This document shows, piece by piece, positions 32,973-43,985 of a stretch of 64,000 nucleotides of DNA. This DNA comes from Acholoe squamosa (lineage: Eukaryota > Annelida > Polychaeta > Phyllodocida > Polynoidae): the NCBI GenBank assembly GCA_949317995.1, contig OX439036.1:107921669-107985668 (forward strand), read 5' to 3'. The position numbers and the translations under genes are program-made. A model generated the notes under the pieces. It was not told where the DNA came from and did no database searches. It worked only from the letters and a program-made list of their open reading frames with translations. The number at the start of each line of letters is the position of its first letter. Positions within the stretch are counted from its first letter, which is position 1.

Positions 32973-33540
32973 AGTACCGTAAAACCCCGCAAGTAAGCCG
33001 ACCTCAGTCATGAGCCGGGGGTGGAGTTTGAATTCATGGGTACTGTCCCATGTGTTTGAAAATCCTGATTGTTATTCCTGAAGCAAGGAAGAGCCTCTGA
33101 CCAGCCTCTGACCTGACTTCTGCTGCGGCCTTTAAGTGGGGTTTAGAATAAGACGGAACCATCGCTAAAGGAGCGATGGTAAGCGCTGGCACTGGTGTTG
33201 TGGTGGTGGAACTTTCAGAGTAGTTTCCCAAGCCCCTAATGAAAACTGGGTCCCTAGTCTTAAGTGGGGTTGGTCTTTGATATCTTCACTCTAGGACCTA
33301 CCTTAAATCCCCAGTCATAAGCCAGATTTTTTTTTCTATTTTGGGCCCAAACCGGCTTCTAAATTTTTCCCAATGTCCCCCCCCCCCCCCGGCTTATGAC
33401 CTGTTTATTTTTACTATAGAATAAAGAGAAAATGGTAAAAATTTGATCCCAAAACCGGGTTTTAGGATTTCCCTGAACTCCCCCCCCCCCCGGCTTATGA
33501 CCGGGGCCGGCTTGTGACCAGGGATTTACGATTTACGGTA
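32973..33540. mobile_element. Family C element, expanded or double
   Basis: It begins TACCGTAAAACCCCGCAAGT and ends ACGATTTACGGTA. GGCTTATGACC motifs and CCAAAACCGG-type phrases appear twice inside, so this may be two overlapping copies. Confidence 0.6.
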
Positions 33541-34049
33541 CTAATTTGTTGTGTATTTTTTTTAAATTTAACATCATATGCCATGCCTTTGCTTTTTGTA
33601 ACTTGATATCTGGGGCCCAGGAAGACTAGGCTGAGCCCTCTGCAGACTCAGTGGACATCAATTGCTGGGCCTCTGAATGAATATATCAGGGCCCGGTTAG
33701 CTGGGTAGTTTAGAATATGGTCATTTATACACACACTAAAGACTACCGTTGATCAGCCTAGATATTAGGGACGGTATTTCGGACGAATAGTACTTATACT
33801 GAAATTTTCAAGCCCAAAATGTGCAGACAATAAGCAGAGATATACCTTCCCTACTTTACTCGGAATTCCTTGGAGTTTTACAGAGTCTTGCCTCATTGAG
33901 GTCCATGTGATTTACCGTATAATGATAGACACACGTGTTCACCCACATTATATACACATACTATACTACACACACAGTCTGAGTAGTGATTAGTAACCCC
34001 CTCCCCTCCCCCTACACACACAACCCCTACTCACTGCCCGGTGGTGTGG
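33541..34049. other. No gene
   Basis: No supported gene. AC-rich and C-rich simple stretches lie near 33960-34030. Confidence 0.4.
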
Positions 34050-34470
34050 TCCCAGTGCCAAGCAAGCCCACCTCAACCACTAGCATGAGTCATCGCTGGC
34101 TTACAGGGATTCTGGGATAAAGTAGTTCTGCCCGCCGGTTGCTGTAGTCATAACATATAGGCAGGTAATGTGCCAATCTGGCCCTACCTTGACCACCAGC
34201 ATGAATCGTCTCTAGCAGCCTGGGATTTTGGGTAAAAGTAGTCCTGGCCGCTGGTTGCTGTAGTGGTGATATGTAGACAAGCATAGTGCATAGTAAACTT
34301 TCCCCAGAAAATGGGGGACCCATAATGCCTAAACACCAGAGAGGTATTTCATAGAATGTGGAATGGGCGAGTTTGGTACTGCGCGTAGTAATATCCCCAA
34401 CCAAATGGGGACCGTAGTCCCTTAACATGAGAGAGGTATTCCCTAGAGTGTGTGTCGGGTGAGATTGGTG
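34050..34470. repeat. Two tandem dimers, periods about 110 and 94 bp
   Basis: CCACTAGCATGAGTCATCGC, CAGGGATTCTGGGATAAAG and CCGGTTGCTGTAGT recur about 110 bases later in changed form. From 34310, CAGAGAGGTATTTCATAGA and GGGGGACCCATAATGCC recur about 94 bases later. The 112-codon minus-strand open frame across them has no family resemblance. Confidence 0.55.
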
Positions 34471-35465
34471 CCGGTGCTAGGTAGCGGTAACATGGAGGTA
34501 GGACTCACTACATGTGTGTTTGGATCTTACTCTGACTGAGAATATACACTCTACATTGGGCTGTGTTAGGGGGGATTTATTAATGTTAATGATGTGTAGA
34601 AGTTGATAAAGGTATATATACTGATAATACTGGTAGTAGTAGCCTCTATTAGTGGCTGTCCCCCAGACAGACAGTGATCACTCAATAGGGATTTATGAAG
34701 TGAAACTCTGGCTCAAATATAAGCAAGAGGAGTTTCTACAAATCTTTTGACAGTACAGTTCAAAGTATGTCAAATGAGACTCACACCAAATTAGAGGTGT
34801 GCACATTGCCATAGATTCGATATCATTGATTTTGTATGTCAGTTCACCAATTTTCAGTTCCCAAAGCCCTGACTGCCATTGTGCTCTCTTAAGCTCCAAG
34901 CAGTTTTGTAATTGATCATTAGGTGACATATGTTTTTGCGAAGAGGAAAGAAATTAACATGGAATGGAATTAAAATGGTAACTCCATGTTTCTCCATTGA
35001 ATGATCTCAGTCTCAATTTGCCAATATTGAGACGGTACTCAGTCAACACTTGTAGGGTTTATGGTTGGGGTGTTGGATCAGTGTGTGATTGGGAGAAGCT
35101 ACTACGGTGTCACACGGAAAATAATTTTTCTTTTGTCTTCTTTTTTTTTTTTTTTTTTTTGGGGGGGGGGGTCCCACACCTCAAATTTGTGTCCCAAGGG
35201 CATGGAAATTTACAGCTGGCCGGAAAAAGTTCTTTGAGAAAAGGATTTCGCTACCTACCTTGATTATTTTCAACCCTGTTACTTGAACTGAAATAATATC
35301 ACGACAATACAACATGTTCATCATCAACCCAATAAAATCCAAATTGTTGAAAAAAAAAGTCCTGCTCTCATAAAATTTTGAACATGACTTGACCAAATCT
35401 GGTTTTGTGTGTTAGAAATTCTTTCACCGTCTCAAATCTCACCCTATTTTTTTTTTCGTTTTCAG
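34471..35465. other. Upstream region of the peroxiredoxin gene
   Basis: An untranslated first exon and promoter must lie upstream of the acceptor at 35465, but I cannot place them: no TATA box or clear donor stands out. A long T run (35138-35160) and G run precede the exon. Confidence 0.3.
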
Positions 35466-35480
35466 AACGTCGTTATCAGC

Positions 35481-35614
35481 ATGTCTCAGCTTCGCCTCAC
35501 CAAGCCCGCCCCTGAATGGAGCGGTACGGCCGTCGTCAACGGCGAGTTCAAGGAAATCAAACTCAGCGACTACAAGGGAAAATACCTTGTCTTCTTCTTC
35601 TACCCCCTAGATTT
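35481..35614 (+). CDS. PRDX: Peroxiredoxin coding exon 1
   Basis: Residues 1-45 ([11 protein letters not shown] to YPLDF). The exon itself probably starts at 35466, after TTTTCAG, leaving 15 bases of 5' UTR here. Donor TTT/GTAAGT, phase 2. Confidence 0.95.
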
Positions 35615-38600
35615 GTAAGTTTACTTTGTTCTCTCATTACGATTGGCATGCACCGAAATAGCCCGCGTATTAGGTGCACCTCATGTATAAGGCGCACCAT
35701 GAGTTGAAGGAAATGTCGTAAGGCATGTCTGTGGGTCTAGTTCTGACAGTTTTGTACTACCCTATAGTGTGCTATACCTTGCCTATAAGATTCACCCTTT
35801 AATAATAGTTCAGCAGTATTCTATAAGGCATAACAAGATCTATCCCCACGTCTATGTCATGCATTAAAAATGAATGAAACTTATTATGGTACATGGTAAA
35901 AGTGTAATTTTTTGGATTATCTTGATAAAGACCTGAATAGATAACCCCTGATCTTTCCTTAGATCCTTTGGGAACTCTTTGAATATAAAATTCATAGAGA
36001 GTGCTCGTTGATCGATATGAGTCTATATATAAATTGGAAACTTGGAAAGATTTGTCATAAGGATAACAAGATATTCTTTTAAAGAAATATTCTTTGTTCT
36101 GCAGTGATGCCACTTTTCCTGGTTTACCAGGAATTCCTGGTTTTCATTCAAATATTCCTGTATTAAATTATGTTAAATTCCTGGGACCATGTGTCCAAAG
36201 TCCAGTTTTCCTGGTTTTTGTCGGCCAGTGAGTGGCATCTCTGGTTCTGTAATATTATAATTATCAAAATTAAATCTAAATTAGTTAAATCTGAAATATA
36301 ATCATTGTACACCATTCCTTGTTTCAGCACATTTGTCTGCCCGACAGAGATCATTGCCTTCTCAGAGCGTGCTGAGGAGTTCCGCTCCATCGGGTGTGAG
36401 GTCGTCGCTTGTTCCACAGACAGCCACTTCAGCCATCTCGCATGGTAAATTTAGTCTACTCTGACCCCTTAAGGGCCGCTGATGCAGCAGTGCATCATGC
36501 CCATTGGTCGTCATGATGGCGAGGTTGCTTGCCAGCACTTCATTACTACATCATGCCAGCCTATGGAGTTGATAAATCTCGTGGGGCAGAATGAGGCATC
36601 AACATATTCTTCAACTCTTGATAAATAACATTGTTTCTGAGATGAATGACAATCTAAAAAAAAAATTAGACCCTGTTTCCGTACTCAAGTACCACCGTAT
36701 TATCGCTGGTCTAAGATGAGCGGTTGGGGAAATATGATGCAATTACTTATAACTAAATCTAGATATTGAATAAGTGCCAGTTTGTATAAGGGCCGGGGTA
36801 ATGCCCCCCCCCCCCCATGGCCCCTCCAAGCCCGAGGTGGTTATTCATGACTTACCACCCTAACATTTATCATCTGTTTGCAGGGTTAACACTCCACGTA
36901 AACAGGGCGGTTTGGGCGACATGCAGATCCCGCTACTAGCCGACAAGACGTGTGAGATCGCCAAGTCATACGGTGTACTGAAGGAGGACGAGGGAATCGC
37001 CTTCAGGTGGGTGTCATGATTATCAGTCATCGATACCTTTCAAATTGATAAATATCGTTATTTACAAAATATCGACAATTGCATTGATAAAACATGTATA
37101 TTGTAAATATGTCTTTCTTTCCCTTACAGTGCAGATGTAGGGTATTCAAAAACTGAAAGAATTTCGCCCCAAAAATAAATCCTAATAGAACCAGTGTTAT
37201 TGAACAAAATGTCCGGTGATATGATGATATCATGAGTTGGATTATTCAAATACAAAAAAAAAACTAATATGGCTGAATTTTCTATCCAAATGACTCTAAC
37301 TATTCTTCTAATTGGAGTATTTGAAAAATTTCTTTAATGTTAGAAGGCCCAGATCAAGGACAGTTTGGCCTTTGTCTGGGAAGTGGATATAATTGAATGA
37401 TAATCGAAATCGGAATAAATTGGATATCAATGACCCTCATACCCGGTAGTCGCAATTATAATATGAAATTTATTGTGTGTGGCGGCGGGGGCAGTGGCCT
37501 AAGAGCAGCTGTTACAGTATTAACATAATAATGTTGCCTCTTGTATTGTATATACATAATTATTCAATATATATCTATCCCCACGTCTATGTCATGCATT
37601 AAAAATGAATGAAATTTATTATGGTACGTGGTAAAAGTGTAATTTTTTTTGATTATCTTGTATTGTATATACATACAGTAATCTCCCGCGTAGAAGGCGC
37701 GTCTTATAGGCCAAACAAAATGCTGCTGGGTCTTATACGTGGGACTAAAATTGCCTTGAGTTGGGGGTGCTCCTTATACGCAGTTTTTTTTTATATTATA
37801 GAAAAGTACTAATCTTACTAAATTCAGCCTTTATGGGTGCGCCTTATACGCGAGAGATTACGGTAATTATTCAATATTACCGTAATCTCCAACGTATAAG
37901 GTGCGTGTTATATGTGAATCAAAGGCTCCCTGTGCCTTATAGGAGGACCATCCCAAAGTCTGGGTGTGTGTTATTGAATTATTTTCAAAATGAAAATAAT
38001 TCATTCACATGTAACACCACGCGCTAGAATTTTGTCCAAATCGTACTCAGTGACCCATAGACCCTGTCCAGGCAGTACACACGGCCTCCATGCACCTGAG
38101 ACTTACTACAAGTATATACTTCAACTTGATAGCTTATTGGGAGTGCTCAGCCGTGACCAGTACACACGGCCTCCATAACCCCTCACAGGCAACATGATTT
38201 TTTATTAGTCATGCCATACAATAACCCCTTACAGACAGCATGCATACATAGTTCTATTGTAACTATGTTCCTTAACCATAATAAAATAATTCATCACAGC
38301 TATGCTGTGAAAATTTCCCTAAAAAAGATCCTAAACTCCTCAAATTTGCGCCTCCTCGTAAATATGCAAGGTGCGCCTTATACGTGGGGGGTTATGGTAC
38401 TCCTGATGGGACATACCGTATTCGTTCTAGTAAGTGCACATGTGCGGAAAATTAATTGTTAGGTGCTCAAATCCTTATAAGAAAAAATAATTCCAATAAG
38501 TGCACCCCCTAGAGCCTAAAATCATTATTTTTGCCCTAAAAATCTTTATTTATACACTTCATTTGACTGATTCTACACCAGGGTGGGACCCAGAAAGGAG

Positions 38601-41600
38601 GGTGTGCGCTTATTAGAGCATGTGCGCTTATTAGAATGAATATGGTAGTCATAAACCGGCCACCTCTGTTTCACATTCAATTTGACTGGTTACAATAGAA
38701 TTTGATGGCTGTTAGGGGCGGGGGTAGATGGCTGATGAGTGAGTCAATGTTTTGTTGAAGACAGGTGTATCGAGACTTGACTGTTTCGGTAGCTGCTTAC
38801 ACAGATGCCACTTTTCCTGGTTTTGATTCCAAGATTTCTGTGTCAAATTATGTTAAATTCCTGGGAAAAAGTATGCAAAGTCTAGTTTTCCTGGTTTCTG
38901 TTGACAGTGAGTGGCATCTCTGTGCTTATAGGCAGATTTTTAGCATTATAGAATCCAGTAATTTATTGCCTTGTCCCTAAGTCAGGGTGCAACTTTACCC
39001 TTTAGGGGCCACTGATGCATTAATGCGTCATGCCCATTGGTCGTTATGATGCACAAGTGCTGGCAAGCAGTCGCGCCAGCACTGCATCGGAACATCATGC
39101 CGAGCATCAGGAGTTTTGTTCCTGTAGGGTTGGCATGATGCATGAATAGGCAAGTTACTCGCCAAGGCTGCATCAGGGCTCAACAAATCAGTTCAGAGAC
39201 TGAGTGGCCGCTGAGCGCAAGGGCCAAAAAAAGTTGTGCCCAGCAGGCAAGCTCTGTGCCCAGGACCTTTGGTTTCTACACTCAAAATTACATATTGAGA
39301 ACACACATAGTTTTAATATAAATAAAAAGGATTTCATCTCACCACATCTTGACTGAAACAACATTAAAGTCCAGTACACCCAGATAATCTCTTTTGGACA
39401 ACTTGAAAAATATTTTGTGCCCAGTGAATTCTTTTTGAGTCACGGGCATTGGGCACAGGGATTTGTCGAGCCCTGACTGCATTCTTAGATTATGATATCA
39501 AATTGGTTCTTACAAATATATCATATTTTAATTTTGGGTCTAAAGTAACACCTAGGTATTTGTATGACGGTACTTGGTAAATTTCTTGATTTTTTAACTT
39601 GAGCGTTATTTTGTCTTTCGAATTGGGGTAGAAAATCATATATTTTGTTTTTGTTACATTGACAGTTATCAAATTCTCAGTACAGAACACCCAGATAATC
39701 TCAGCAGCATTGCCTTGTGCTGATGTCTTGAGTAGCCTTTGGACAACTTGAAAAATATTTTGTGCCCAGTGAATTTTTTTTTTGAGTCACGGGCATTGAG
39801 CACAGATTTGTCGAGCCCTGACTGCATTCTTAGATTATGACATCAATGGTCATGCTGCATTAATGCATCTGCGGCACTCAAAGGACTTAATTCGAGTTAA
39901 GCGAGGTTTTATCTGAAATTTTGCTCCAACAAATCCATTTCTTTACTCCCACAGAGGCCTGTTCATCATTGACGGTAAGGGTAACCTACGTCAGATCACC
40001 ATCAACGACCTGCCCGTAGGACGCTCAGTGGACGAGACGCTACGACTGGTACAAGCCTTCCAGTTCACAGACAAGCACGGCGAAGGTGAGAAGCAGTAGC
40101 TTAATTACATGTATTTTTTTTTTTTTGAGAAACCTTTCCTTTATTTGTTTTGCTGTATTTACGATGATGTTCAGGCACGTATTATTAACACATGCAAATA
40201 TCAGGTGGTTGCCATTCACCTTTTCAGGCAGTCTCGTAGGCAATCATCTCCACTAATGACGAGTTAATCAGGTTTAAAGTGTGTGCTAACATGTTCCCCT
40301 TTGAGTTAGAATAGAGGATGGTTCTAATTTCTTACTGTTAAGGCGGATTGTAAAAGCAATACATCAAGCTCCCCTATACGTGTGTCATGGCTTTTTGGGC
40401 GATAATGATGTTATGATATAGTAATCAACCATGCGTTTAGATAATAATGGAGGAACGCGTTTTGAGTGGGTACAGGTTTATTTTTGAGTGGGTACAGGTT
40501 TATTTTTCCAAGACTGACTTCCGTGCTACTAAGAGGTACTTTAAAATGTAAACTGTAAAATTCAACATGAGATGAAAGACTGGTTTATTGGCACACCTAA
40601 AACTGTGACTGATGTTATGGAAAGATTCTACAGGGATGGAAATCTTTAACCCTGAATTCAGGGATTTTCAAATCATAAAGCCCTATACATGTACTTTCAT
40701 ATATAAAATCAATATTTAGATGGATTCTTATTTAGCATTTCATGGATTTTTGGCCTCAGGGACTTTCATCCCTGGATTTAGGTGTGTGTTCTGTGTCAGG
40801 GGCGTAGGAAAAGGGGGGGGGGCAGTGGGGCCTGGGCCCCCCAATCACAAAGGAGGTGGGGCCCAAGTATGTCTGGGCCCCCCAAAAATTTTGCCACAAA
40901 CTCATAACAAAATGGAAAAGAAGGTAAAACATTGCATCTCCAATTAGATTGATATGGTGATAGGATAGGAAAAATGGGGGCCTGAGCCTAAAGTCAGATG
41001 CAAAATTGACTAGAAATTACCTTTCTAAACAAATTCCATGTACATATATGTGGATCAACACGGTAAAAGGTACGCCCGCGAGGGGGTGCGTGGGCATACC
41101 TTTTACCGTGTTGATCCACATATGTATGAGGGGTGTCTCGCTTGAGCCAACAATTCTAGGTCGCTGCGATGGGGCCCGCGCTGGGCCCCCCCCCCCCCAA
41201 TGAAGATTTGCTTCCTACGCCTCTCTGTGTGTGTGTGCTTATGGGGATCCTTACAATTTTTTTTGTCTGTTTTTTGCCAAGATTTAAGACTTACCAAATA
41301 CTAAAATAAACTAGAGGAAAGCGTTGAAACGCTGATAACTCGGAAAGGCCATCCATTTCTGATCTTCCATCTATCTGTTTGGGGGGGGTACACTATTGAT
41401 TATTTAGAGGTGGTGTTGACTTGGTAATTCATTCCAAAGGTCTGACATCAGCATTGACATCTCCAAGCAGAAGTTAAGTACAATATAATGAAATCTGGTT
41501 GTAGTATTCCTATACTTTTTACCACAAGACCTCTGTGTGGAGAGTGAGTTGGTACCCATGCTGTGGTTAGCACATAGGTTAACCATCACAAAAGGGCGGG

Positions 41601-42290
41601 GGAAAAGGTTTCCCACTGGAATGTGTATCCTTCAGCATTGGAGGCCCAAAGTGTCGCCTCTATTATTTGTAGACAATATTTTGTAATCCATCAATTGAGC
41701 AAACATCACAGATTTATTCAATCACTAATCACGATATCTATGATATAAACATATTACTCTACCAATATATGAGTATATTTTTATACAATTACACTTCTTT
41801 GTTGCTGTATTTCCACAAAGTTTGGCCATATCTGCCTCTTTTTGGGGAACCCAAAAAACGTCTTAATCCATGGTTGTGCCTATAACTCTTTCCGAGTTGA
41901 TCAATGTCACAAAATGGAAAGTATTGCATTAATCTGCTCGCTCTTAGAAAATCTCGGTTTGTCATTGACAATAAAACCGCTAGGAGATAGATAAAAGGGG
42001 CGTGATAGATCTATCAATGGTATACCACAGGCTTATATCTAGGGTCCCAACAAGGCATATTGATGAGATCCAAGTGGGTCCAAAAACACCCTACAAAGTT
42101 AGGGTTTGATAGTAGCCCACTTCATTTGTTGATAGTTTGTTTGGTATACAAAGATAGATGAAATGTGTGTGTAACTAATCTCGGATTCTCCCGTCTTGTT
42201 TCAGTTTGCCCTGCGGGATGGAAGCCGGGGAAGGCGACGATGAAACCCGACACCAAGAACAGCAAGTCATACTTCGAGTCCAACAACTAG
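35481..42290 (+). CDS. PRDX: Typical 2-Cys peroxiredoxin (Prx1/2 type), 5 coding exons
   Basis: Thiol peroxidase that reduces hydrogen peroxide and organic peroxides using thioredoxin, in the cytosol; no signal peptide is present. Joining 35481-35614, 36328-36444, 36884-37006, 39955-40085 and 42205-42290 gives 591 bases, 196 residues, close to the usual 198-199. All junctions are GT-AG and in phase. The peroxidatic Cys49 is in FTFVCPTE (45-52), with Thr46 and Arg125 completing the active site. The resolving Cys170 is in VCPAGW (169-174). GGLG (92-95) and a C-terminal YF (191-192) are the marks of over-oxidation-sensitive, floodgate type enzymes. Further Cys are at 68, 73 and 107. The ATG at 35481 is the family's normal start ([11 protein letters not shown]). 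The acceptor at 35464-35465 implies an untranslated exon upstream. The frame is intact and all key residues are present. Confidence 0.97.
36104..36244. mobile_element. Family H short element in peroxiredoxin intron 1
   Basis: GATGCCACTTTTCCTGG on the left and GCCAGTGAGTGGCATCTCTG on the right are inverted ends. The middle has TTAAATTATGTTAAATTCCTGG. Further copies are at 38806-38924 and, inverted, 50199-50325. The rest of intron 1 (35615-36327) has only a family A scrap at 35655-35705. Confidence 0.65.
36328..36444 (+). CDS. PRDX: Peroxiredoxin coding exon 2
   Basis: Residues 45-84, with the peroxidatic cysteine motif FVCPTE and ending at LAW. Acceptor TTTCAG/CACA, donor CATG/GTAAAT. Confidence 0.95.
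36467..36560. mobile_element. Family F fragment in intron 2
   Basis: CCTTAAGGGCCGCTGATGCA and GCATCATGCCCATTGGTCGT are followed by a shortened GCTTGCCAGCACTTCATT. Deleted in the middle. Confidence 0.6.
36884..37006 (+). CDS. PRDX: Peroxiredoxin coding exon 3
   Basis: Residues 84-125, including GGLG (92-95) and ending GIAFR, whose Arg125 is the active-site arginine. Acceptor TTTGCAG/GG, donor TTCAG/GTGGGT. Confidence 0.95.
37674..38399. mobile_element. Family A copies in peroxiredoxin intron 3
   Basis: 37674-37865 is a compact copy (TACAGTAATCTCCCGCGTAG to ACGCGAGAGATTACGGTA). A second left end (TACCGTAATCTCCAACGTAT, 37880) pairs with a right end near 38399 (ATACGTGGGGGGTTATGGTA), with 300 bases of unrelated sequence between. 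A short sequence, GTCATGCATTAAAAATGAAT, near 37590 repeats one from intron 1 (near 35858). Confidence 0.6.
38414..38649. mobile_element. Family E inverted-repeat element
   Basis: TACCGTATTCGTTCTAGTAA with GTGCACATG on the left and GTGCGCTTATTAGAATGAAT with ATGGTA on the right are inverted. The shared outer TACCGTA links it to families A to D. Confidence 0.65.
38806..38924. mobile_element. Family H short element, copy 2
   Basis: AGATGCCACTTTTCCTGG to ACAGTGAGTGGCATCTCTG, with TAAATTCCTGGGAAAAAG inside. Same orientation as the copy at 36104. Confidence 0.65.
38995..39173. mobile_element. Family F copy, interrupted at its right side
   Basis: Starts CCCTTTAGGGGCCACTGATG and reaches CTCGCCAAGGCTGCAT, where the family I element at 39174 takes over. 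The hairpin AAGTGCTGGCAAGC / GCGCCAGCACT is preserved in part. Confidence 0.6.
39174..39475. mobile_element. Family I element
   Basis: CAGGGCTCAACAAATC and GGGATTTGTCGAGCCCTG are inverted ends as in the nested unit at 28475. GTGCCCAG-type motifs are scattered inside. CTGCAT on both sides suggests a short target duplication in the family F copy. Confidence 0.6.
39393..39843. repeat. Direct repeat pair flanking a reverse transcriptase fragment
   Basis: TTGGACAACTTGAAAAATAT through GATTTGTCGAGCCCTGACTG and CATTCTTAGATTATGA is present at 39393-39498 and again at 39737-39843, about 344 bases apart. The copies are nearly identical. CAGATAATCTC also precedes both. Confidence 0.75.
39490..39757 (-). 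pseudogene. Non-LTR retrotransposon reverse transcriptase fragment
   Basis: The minus strand encodes a piece of the RT palm/thumb: VTKTKYMIF is followed by [15 protein letters not shown], which match the conserved TKYM-F and YLGV-LD blocks of non-LTR (LINE-type) reverse transcriptases. Only about 85 residues are present; the catalytic FADD-type block and the endonuclease are absent. It sits between two copies of a direct repeat in peroxiredoxin intron 3. The clade cannot be fixed from this length. Confidence 0.75.
39955..40085 (+). CDS. PRDX: Peroxiredoxin coding exon 4
   Basis: Residues 125-169: [35 protein letters not shown], ending HGE. Acceptor CCCACAG/AGGC, donor GAAG/GTGAGA. Confidence 0.95.
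40799..41223. mobile_element. Element with GGGGCGTAGGAA ends in intron 4
   Basis: AGGGGCGTAGGAAAAGGGGG and GCTTCCTACGCCTCTC are inverted ends. GGGCCCCCCAA-type tracts follow inside each end. A 78 bp hairpin lies at 41046-41123. The rest of intron 4 (40086-42204) shows no other clear element or gene. Confidence 0.6.
41046..41123. repeat. Hairpin, 32 bp arms
   Basis: ATATGTGGATCAACACGGTA with AAAGGTACGCCC (41046-41077) pairs with 41092-41123 at 31 of 32 positions around a 14-base loop. Its near-perfection, compared with the decayed host element, suggests a young insertion or gene conversion. Confidence 0.85.
42205..42290 (+). CDS. PRDX: Peroxiredoxin coding exon 5
   Basis: Residues 169-196 with the resolving cysteine in VCPAGW and the C-terminal KSYFESNN, then TAG. 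Acceptor TTGTTTCAG/TTTG. Confidence 0.95.
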
Positions 42291-42725
42291 ACACGCAGGG
42301 TACATCCGCCTGTAAAGGTTCGATAACGGGGTTAGACAGGGAGGGACGGGCCCGGTGAAACAAGATCTATAAAATGTACAACCACCCCCAACGTTAGGGT
42401 AGTATTAAGTCACATGGACATTGCTTTCTGCGACATTACCCAAAATCTGACTCTTGATCTGATTTGGTCTCATGACCTTTTGGTGAATATGATGCGCGAA
42501 TCAACCAGGGGTGAGTAACTCGCCTAGGCTGCATTAGTGCATCATGCCACTTGCAGCTGATACATGTATAGCGTCATAGCGGGGTATGTTCATGCGTTCA
42601 TGGTTTTACTGATTGTTGTGTAGCCAAATACGTCCATTGTCATTCCATTTACTATGGAGATGGAGAAAGGCGTACCGTTTCACCCAGATAGAACTTACAT
42701 AATAAAACAAACTGGACTGTTTGAG
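42291..42725 (+). other. PRDX: Peroxiredoxin 3' UTR (probable)
   Basis: AATAAA at 42701-42706 is the first good polyadenylation signal after the stop. Family F scraps (GAGTAACTCGCC, GCATCATGCC) lie at 42510-42550 inside the presumed UTR. The exact cleavage site is not visible. Confidence 0.5.
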
Positions 42726-43002
42726 TATTGGTATCTGTCGTATTTCAAGTAGACGCAATCCTGTTCTACTTTGTAGATAAACTAGATCATGTTGATCATT
42801 CGATTTCCACCTCGATATTATGTCGATAAAAGAAATATGTATTACGTTTAAATGCCAAAAGCATAATGAGGAGCAGCCAAAGACGGACATAACATGCTAT
42901 CTCTCATCATCTTTGTTGTTGTAAAAACTTTTCTTTGAAAGTAAACAAAAAATACAAGGTCATAAACGAAGTTTGTCTTCTATTTGTTCACTTAAGATTA
43001 TG

Positions 43003-43449
43003 TACCGTAAATCCCCGGTCATAAGCCGGCCCCGGTCATAAGCCGGGGGGGTGAGTTCAGGCAAAATCTATAAGCCGGTTTTGGTGCATTTTAGACTTTT
43101 GCAAAAACCCCGGTCATAAGCCGGGGGGTGAGTTAAGCCCCTTGACCCCCCCCCTTACCCCCCCTAAAACTAAAAAATCTCACCAATTTTTGAGGAAAAT
43201 TAGCCATATTTCTATCAATTTTTTATTGAGTTCTTATAGAAAACACATTGAAATGAACTTGTATGGTAAAAATCGTACATATTAAAGTAATTTTATTTTC
43301 TATTGAATTTTATTGAAATTTGGTAAAAAATTACTTAAACTTTTTAAAAACCCCGGTCATAAGCCGGGGGGGAATTTGGGAAAAATTTAGAAGCCGGTTT
43401 GGGCCCAAAATAGGAAAAAAATCTGGCTTATGACTTGGGATTTACGGTA
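43003..43449. mobile_element. Family C element, full copy
   Basis: TACCGTAAATCCCCGGTCAT and ATGACTTGGGATTTACGGTA form the ends. CCCCGGTCATAAGCCGG occurs four times in direct and inverted order, and an A/T-rich core separates the halves. This is the clearest family C copy. Confidence 0.75.
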
Positions 43450-43501
43450 ACGCTAGTTACTATGGCGACCCTTTCCAAGGTCATTAAAGTTCATCCATCA
43501 T

Positions 43502-43985
43502 TAACTCGAAAAGAGTTATAGGAGACAACTATGGGTCCCCTCATTTTCAGTCATTTTGGTGGTGCGAATAAGTTTAAAAAAAGATGGAAAACTTATACAT
43601 GTATATAAGAGGCAGAATTACTTAATGAATTTGTAGTGCCATTAAAGTAGGAGATGTAGGGGTCTTGCAGGAAAAGGTATTTCAGTACCAACTATTGTAA
43701 ATTTTGAGTAATTGTCTATATTCTACAGAGTCAGTTGGTTGGCAGCCATAAGATGCTTTTTGCCTGTAATGGTAAAGGTATATGATGTTGATCCATGTAT
43801 CAACTTTGCCGCCTTTTTTGGCAATGTGGTGCAAATAGGGCAGTTTTGGCGGGAGTTATGCGAATAGTGGCTTGGTGGTGCCAATAACTGGGTGAGGGAG
43901 TGCTGATGTCAGACCACAAGCTAGACTTGCTCAAGGCTATTGTTTTATTTCTTTTCGAGTTACAAGCAATACAAATTGCTGGCCT
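43502..43985. repeat. Two-copy dispersed repeat, copy 2
   Basis: TAACTCGAAAAGAGTTATAG to TTTCTTTTCGAGTTACAAGC. Matches 20998-21535 in the same orientation. Confidence 0.65.

Noticed and set aside
34090-34428. 112-codon minus-strand frame upstream of peroxiredoxin
   Set aside because: It spans two tandem dimers and has no recognisable domain or splice context.
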